Source of the DNA: an uncultured Sinobacteraceae bacterium
GTDB lineage: Bacteria; Pseudomonadota; Gammaproteobacteria; Steroidobacterales; Steroidobacteraceae
Reading direction: 5' to 3'
Length of the DNA: 6,386 nucleotides
NCBI GenBank assembly: GCA_937902995.1
Contig: CALEKY010000133.1
Location: 1 to 6,386 of the forward strand
Numbering within the stretch: the stretch's first letter is position 1; each line of letters starts with the position of its first letter. Below the pieces are notes generated by a model. That model made no database searches. It worked only from the letters and a program-made list of their open reading frames with translations, and was not told the origin of the DNA. A program made the translations under genes and the position numbers. Below, piece by piece: positions 4,820 through 6,386 of this stretch.

Positions 4820-6162
4820 ATCAGCTCCTTCTCGAGGATTGTTGTGAGTAGTTCGTCTTCGGCTTGTTGTTTGCGTTTGAGCACGCTCGCGACGTAGCCG
4901 TCGACCGTATGTCGGGCGATGAGCCGGCGAACCACGACCTTTGTCGCCTGCCCCTGCCTCCAGATTCTTCGGATGAATTGCCAATGTTGCCCGTGGCTCC
5001 AGGGCATGTCGTAGAAGATCACGCTCGCGTCGGGCGACTGCATGTTCATTCCCAGCGCTATCGTCTTCACCTGCCCCAGCAGGATCGGGAGCTCGCCCCT
5101 CGACCACGCGGCGAAAAGTCGTTCCTTCTCCCGCGGCGGGGTGAAGCGGTCGATCGCAGGGGCGTTCGGGAACGCAGCCTGGATCAGACGTTTGCTGCCT
5201 TGATACCAGAAACCCACGAGGATCGGACGACCGAACGCCTCGTCGACGGCCTCCTCGAGAGCCCGTATCTTCGACGGCACGTGCTCGATGACGTGGGCAA
5301 CCCGTTCCTCGTCGTACACGAATCCGCTCGTGATCTGCCGGAGCTTGTCGAGAGCGACGCCGGCGTTCGCCAAGGTGAATGGCTCGTCGGGTAGCTCGAC
5401 GATGCAATGCTTGCGCGTCGTCTCGTAGAACCTACGTTCGGCGGGCGTCAGATCGAATACGACGTCGCTGAAGATCAGCGGCGGCATGTCCAAACAATCG
5501 GTCGCCCGACGGACGAAACACAGCGGCGCGGCGTCCCGCCTGAGATCCTGCGCCCGCGTCACCTTCCACGTCGTGTAATTCTCCCTGACTACGGGCGAGC
5601 AGTATCTCTCTCGAAACACGCCGATCCGTTTGCCTAGCGATTCGCCGCGATCGACAAACCAGAGCTGTCCCCACAGATCGTGCAGCGAGTTCTCGGCCGG
5701 CGTTCCCGTCATGGGGATCACTGCGTCGAACGCCGGCTCGAGCGCTCGCAGAGCCCGAAACGTGACCGACGACGGCGACTTCACCGCCGTCGACTCGTCG
5801 AGGATCAGCAGGTCGTACGGCAGCTTACGCCTCGCGGCGACTTCGTCGTAGAGCCAGTGTACAAGATCGTAGTTCAAGACAGCGACGTCGGGCTTCTGAT
5901 CGAACAAGATGCGAGCTCGCTCCTTCGGAGAGCCTCGCACCAGGGCGAACGAGAGGTCGCGAGCCCACTCCCGATGTTGAGCCGGCCAGACGAACATCGC
6001 CGGGTTGAGAGGCGCCACGACGATGGTCCGGCGGGCGCGCCTCGCCGCCTCGAGACCGACGCGTGTCTTGCCCAGTCCGGGCTCCATGAACAGGGCGCCG
6101 CGCCATCCTCTTCGTCGAAGGAAGGCGAGAGCGTCGTTCTGGTGACGCAGCAGCGGCTTCAT
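4816..6162 (-). CDS. SNF2-like superfamily 2 helicase/ATPase
   Basis: A 448-residue phage-type SNF2 (DEAD/H-like) ATPase consisting of the two RecA-like motor domains with no obvious accessory domain. Motifs in order: LLRHQNDAL (4-12, Q-like motif), MEPGLGKT (26-33, Walker A), VVAPLNP (48-54, motif Ia), LDEST (121-125, Walker B, in place of DEAH), PMTGTPAEN (150-158, motif III), ILVGFWY (314-320, motif IV), ALGMNMQ (369-375, motif V) and QFIRRIWRQGQ (395-405, motif VI with R399 and R402). It is a DNA-translocating ATPase, probably used in replication, recombination or repair; the precise role is not known. It overlaps the preceding VRR-NUC gene by ATGA, a nuclease-helicase pairing frequent in phages. 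GAGGA lies about 10 bases before the ATG. All motor motifs appear intact. Confidence 0.92.
   Translation of the reverse strand: MKPLLRHQNDALAFLRRRGWRGALFMEPGLGKTRVGLEAARRARRTIVVAPLNPAMFVWPAQHREWARDLSFALVRGSPKERARILFDQKPDVAVLNYDLVHWLYDEVAARRKLPYDLLILDESTAVKSPSSVTFRALRALEPAFDAVIPMTGTPAENSLHDLWGQLWFVDRGESLGKRIGVFRERYCSPVVRENYTTWKVTRAQDLRRDAAPLCFVRRATDCLDMPPLIFSDVVFDLTPAERRFYETTRKHCIVELPDEPFTLANAGVALDKLRQITSGFVYDEERVAHVIEHVPSKIRALEEAVDEAFGRPILVGFWYQGSKRLIQAAFPNAPAIDRFTPPREKERLFAAWSRGELPILLGQVKTIALGMNMQSPDASVIFYDMPWSHGQHWQFIRRIWRQGQATKVVVRRLIARHTVDGYVASVLKRKQQAEDELLTTILEKELI
4820..4830 (-). promoter_or_regulatory. Ribosome binding site deciding the carbamoyltransferase start
   Basis: AAGGAG at 4830-4825 (minus strand), 5 bases before ATG 4819, lies inside the last codons of the helicase gene. 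It fixes the start, because the same frame stays open for almost 200 further codons through the helicase gene. Confidence 0.8.
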
Positions 6163-6386
6163 TCGAAGTCATCCTCGATACCTAGCGCCCTGACGATCGC
6201 GAGCGCCGCTCTCTTTACGTCAGGACCTTCGACGACTAGCACATCGATGCCATACTTCTTTCTCATCTCCCTGTGACGCTCGACCTGCGATCGTCGAGCT
6301 TCCTCGCCCTCGCGCTTCACTTCGACGAGCTTCGCCCGGCCGTTACCCAGAGCCAGGCGATCGGGGAAGCCCTTGATCGTCGGCTT
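6159..6386 (-). CDS. VRR-NUC domain nuclease, C-terminal fragment (5' end outside window)
   Basis: The last 75 residues of a small protein whose start lies beyond the right edge. The visible part contains the PD-(D/E)xK core of VRR-NUC enzymes: GFPDRLALG (6-14, D9), LVEVKREGEEARRSQ (20-34) with E22-V-K24 and Q34, then YGIDVLVVEG (45-54). These residues bind metal and cleave DNA; such stand-alone phage proteins are typically around 100 residues and can act on structured or branched DNA. The catalytic residues are intact. Its stop codon overlaps the helicase start as ATGA, suggesting the two proteins act together. The fragment was read directly from the minus strand because no start codon is available inside the window. 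Confidence 0.88.
   Translation of the reverse strand, partial: KPTIKGFPDRLALGNGRAKLVEVKREGEEARRSQVERHREMRKKYGIDVLVVEGPDVKRAALAIVRALGIEDDFE

Noticed and set aside
3233..4897. A 554-codon open frame on the plus strand, antisense to the carbamoyltransferase.
   Set aside because: It is antisense to a protein with complete family motifs, has a low-complexity R/V/D/E-rich composition, and arises from the GC-rich codon bias of the real gene.
4820..5407. N-terminal extension of the carbamoyltransferase frame through the helicase gene.
   Set aside because: The extension is Arg-rich out-of-frame helicase sequence. The family's GHNSSA start region and an AAGGAG site place the real start at 4819.

Overview
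The window reads as a piece of a GC-rich, double-stranded DNA tailed-phage (or prophage) genome. Every gene lies on the minus strand and intergenic space is minimal. The gene set is typical of a phage early or nucleotide-metabolism region: VRR-NUC nuclease, SNF2-like helicase, MazG-like pyrophosphohydrolase, dNMP kinase, thymidylate-synthase-fold enzyme and DUF932 protein. No structural, integrase, tRNA, rRNA or CRISPR features are present. The host cannot be named from this sequence.

Layout in the direction of transcription (right to left). A six-gene operon enters from the right edge: VRR-NUC nuclease (6386-6159, 5' end missing), SNF2/DEAD-like helicase (6162-4816), NodU/TobZ-type carbamoyltransferase (4819-3164), MazG/DR2231-like NTP pyrophosphohydrolase (3167-2745), thymidylate-kinase-like dNMP kinase (2748-2230) and a thymidylate-synthase-fold enzyme (2233-1403). 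All five junctions are 4-base ATGA stop/start overlaps, so the genes look translationally coupled. The operon ends in a strong hairpin terminator (1396-1364). A 157-base gap with possible promoter and operator-like sequence precedes a separately transcribed DUF932 gene (1245-154). That gene has its own terminator-like hairpin (140-103), and a new gene begins at 79 and leaves the window.

The main result is that four adjacent operon genes form a plausible cytosine hypermodification pathway. The thymidylate-synthase-fold protein has Asp (D173) exactly where dUMP-specific thymidylate synthases have Asn177, the hallmark of dCMP-acting members such as T4 gp42. The pyrophosphohydrolase could remove dCTP and supply dCMP (role of T4 gp56). 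The kinase could phosphorylate hydroxymethyl-dCMP (role of T4 gp1). The carbamoyltransferase could then carbamoylate the hydroxymethyl group to give 5-carbamoyloxymethylcytosine. From memory, carbamoyltransferases found in phage contigs have been shown to make that base from 5-hydroxymethylcytosine, so the chemistry is probably not new. The compact coupled operon, with the complete precursor route plus a nuclease and helicase, is the part worth attention.
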